From: DAOULY01 sp034414595
GTDB taxonomy: Bacteria; Chloroflexota; Dehalococcoidia; SZUA-161; JAUWZY01
NCBI GenBank assembly: GCA_034414595.1
Contig: DAOULY010000011.1
Span: forward strand, 62,001 to 126,000
Direction of reading: 5' to 3'
Length of the DNA stretch: 64,000 nt
The notes beneath the pieces were generated by a model. It saw only the letters and a program-made list of their open reading frames with translations, was not told the origin of the DNA and made no database searches. The stretch's first letter is position 1. Each line of letters begins with the position of its first letter. Positions 63,287-64,000 of the stretch are shown here, one piece after another. The position numbers and the translations under genes are program-made.

Positions 63287-64000
63287 ATGGCAGAGCGCAA
63301 GAGATTGAGGCGGGAATTTGAAGAGCTCCAGCGCAGAGTCGAGCGACTGAAGCAGGTGGAGCAGGAGCTGAACGCGCTCGACCTGCCGGCAGAGGTATTC
63401 GGCTGGGACGTACAGTCGCTCCGGGCGAAGTTGAAGTCCCCGCGCCGTGCGGAAGAGGTAGAGCGGGAGCTTCAGAAATTGAAGGAGCGGGCGGAGGAAC
63501 ATCAACGCGCTCGCGAGCGAGAGGAAATGAAAACGCAGATAGCGGCGACGGCTCCTATCATGTTGCCAGAGCTACCTCGCTATACCATTGTGCAACGGAT
63601 CGGGATCGGTGGCCTCGCCGATGTATATGAGGCGCGAAGGGATGACGGGGCGACTGTGGCGCTCAAAGTGCCGCGGCTGGCCTCGTTTGAAACGCTGAAT
63701 GCAGAGGAATTTTTGAAAGAGGCCGAGCTATGGATGAAGCTGGACCACCCACACATCGTCAAGCCCTACGAGTATGGGGCCAAGCCCTATCCATGGATTG
63801 CCATGGAGCTCATGGAAGGCGGCTCGCTGAGAGCTAAGGTCGGCAGACTACCATTACACCAGTCCCTGAAGATCGGGATAGGTGTGGCTCAGGCGCTCTT
63901 CTACGCTCACCACCACGGTGTTGTCCACCGCGACATTAAGCCGGAGAACATCCTCTTCGACCGACAGAACACCCCCAAGATCACTGACTGGGGACTGGCC
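63287..64000 (+). CDS. Ser/Thr protein kinase with N-terminal coiled coil (partial)
   Basis: 238 residues, running off the right edge. Residues 1-85 are a charged coiled coil (EELQRRVERLKQVEQELNAL, EEVERELQKLKERAEEH). The kinase domain starts at about 99: glycine loop IGIGGLADVYEAR, catalytic Lys127 in VALKVPR, HRDIKPEN with Asp216, and DWG at 234-236 in place of the usual DFG. It is a Hanks-type bacterial kinase without a preceding membrane helix, so it is cytoplasmic unless anchored by the missing C terminus. It starts 26 bases after the giant membrane protein. Confidence 0.92.
   Translation, partial: MAERKRLRREFEELQRRVERLKQVEQELNALDLPAEVFGWDVQSLRAKLKSPRRAEEVERELQKLKERAEEHQRAREREEMKTQIAATAPIMLPELPRYTIVQRIGIGGLADVYEARRDDGATVALKVPRLASFETLNAEEFLKEAELWMKLDHPHIVKPYEYGAKPYPWIAMELMEGGSLRAKVGRLPLHQSLKIGIGVAQALFYAHHHGVVHRDIKPENILFDRQNTPKITDWGLA

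Overview
The window looks like a chromosome segment of an anaerobic, metabolically versatile bacterium, most likely a Chloroflexota member near the class Dehalococcoidia. This is inferred from gene content; no marker gene is present to prove it. The clues are two NrpR-family nitrogen repressors (known from methanogens and a few bacteria including Dehalococcoides), glutamate synthase split into archaeal-style separate subunits, a minimal SufBC pair, two tungsten-type aldehyde ferredoxin oxidoreductases, a glycyl radical enzyme, a molybdopterin oxidoreductase and many small ferredoxins. No tRNA, rRNA, CRISPR array or intact insertion sequence was found.

Region 1 (0.2-5.7 kb, minus strand) is a four-gene cluster: old-yellow-enzyme reductase, CrtI-like FAD oxidoreductase, short-chain dehydrogenase and a PEP-utilising mobile-domain protein. 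Region 2 (6-13.1 kb) holds an odd GHMP-kinase-like protein with a C-terminal extension, a gene-poor decayed stretch, a FecR plus four-PKD surface protein, and a second CrtI-like gene. Just upstream of that gene lies the 3' stub of another PEP-utilising gene.

Region 3 (13.9-28.6 kb, minus strand) is a dense nitrogen-assimilation block. A consensus-like promoter near 28.57 kb could drive ferredoxin, a 22-codon ORF, a 122-aa protein, hisH, an FAD oxidoreductase, the glutaminase domain, hisF, the FMN and GXGXG glutamate synthase subunits, an NrpR, an OmpR-type regulator with a degenerate receiver, and asnB. A second promoter with palindromes precedes amt, glnK, glnA and a second NrpR.

Region 4 (29-40.6 kb) is a redox block: a glycyl radical enzyme, a GltD-like oxidoreductase with a ferredoxin and a third CrtI-like protein. 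It is followed on the other strand by two AOR-family genes, a hotdog thioesterase and a four-cluster ferredoxin. Region 5 (40.7-52.8 kb) carries housekeeping and accessory genes: cysteine synthase, a PGM/proposed homoserine kinase, a LOG-like protein, an L-fucose isomerase-fold protein, DUF1847, SufBC, a molybdopterin oxidoreductase with TrmO, and a K+ channel. Gene remnants are scattered between them.

Region 6 (53-64 kb) is the most unusual. It encodes an FHA-winged-helix regulator, an unrecognised 384-aa protein, a 2675-aa predicted membrane-anchored protein and the start of a Ser/Thr kinase. The giant protein has four separate runs of exactly seven repeats (probably four beta-propellers) and about twelve FN3-like domains. 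The set suggests an outside-in phospho-signalling module. Decayed gene fragments, a transposase relic and short intergenic repeats across the window point to repeated duplication and loss.
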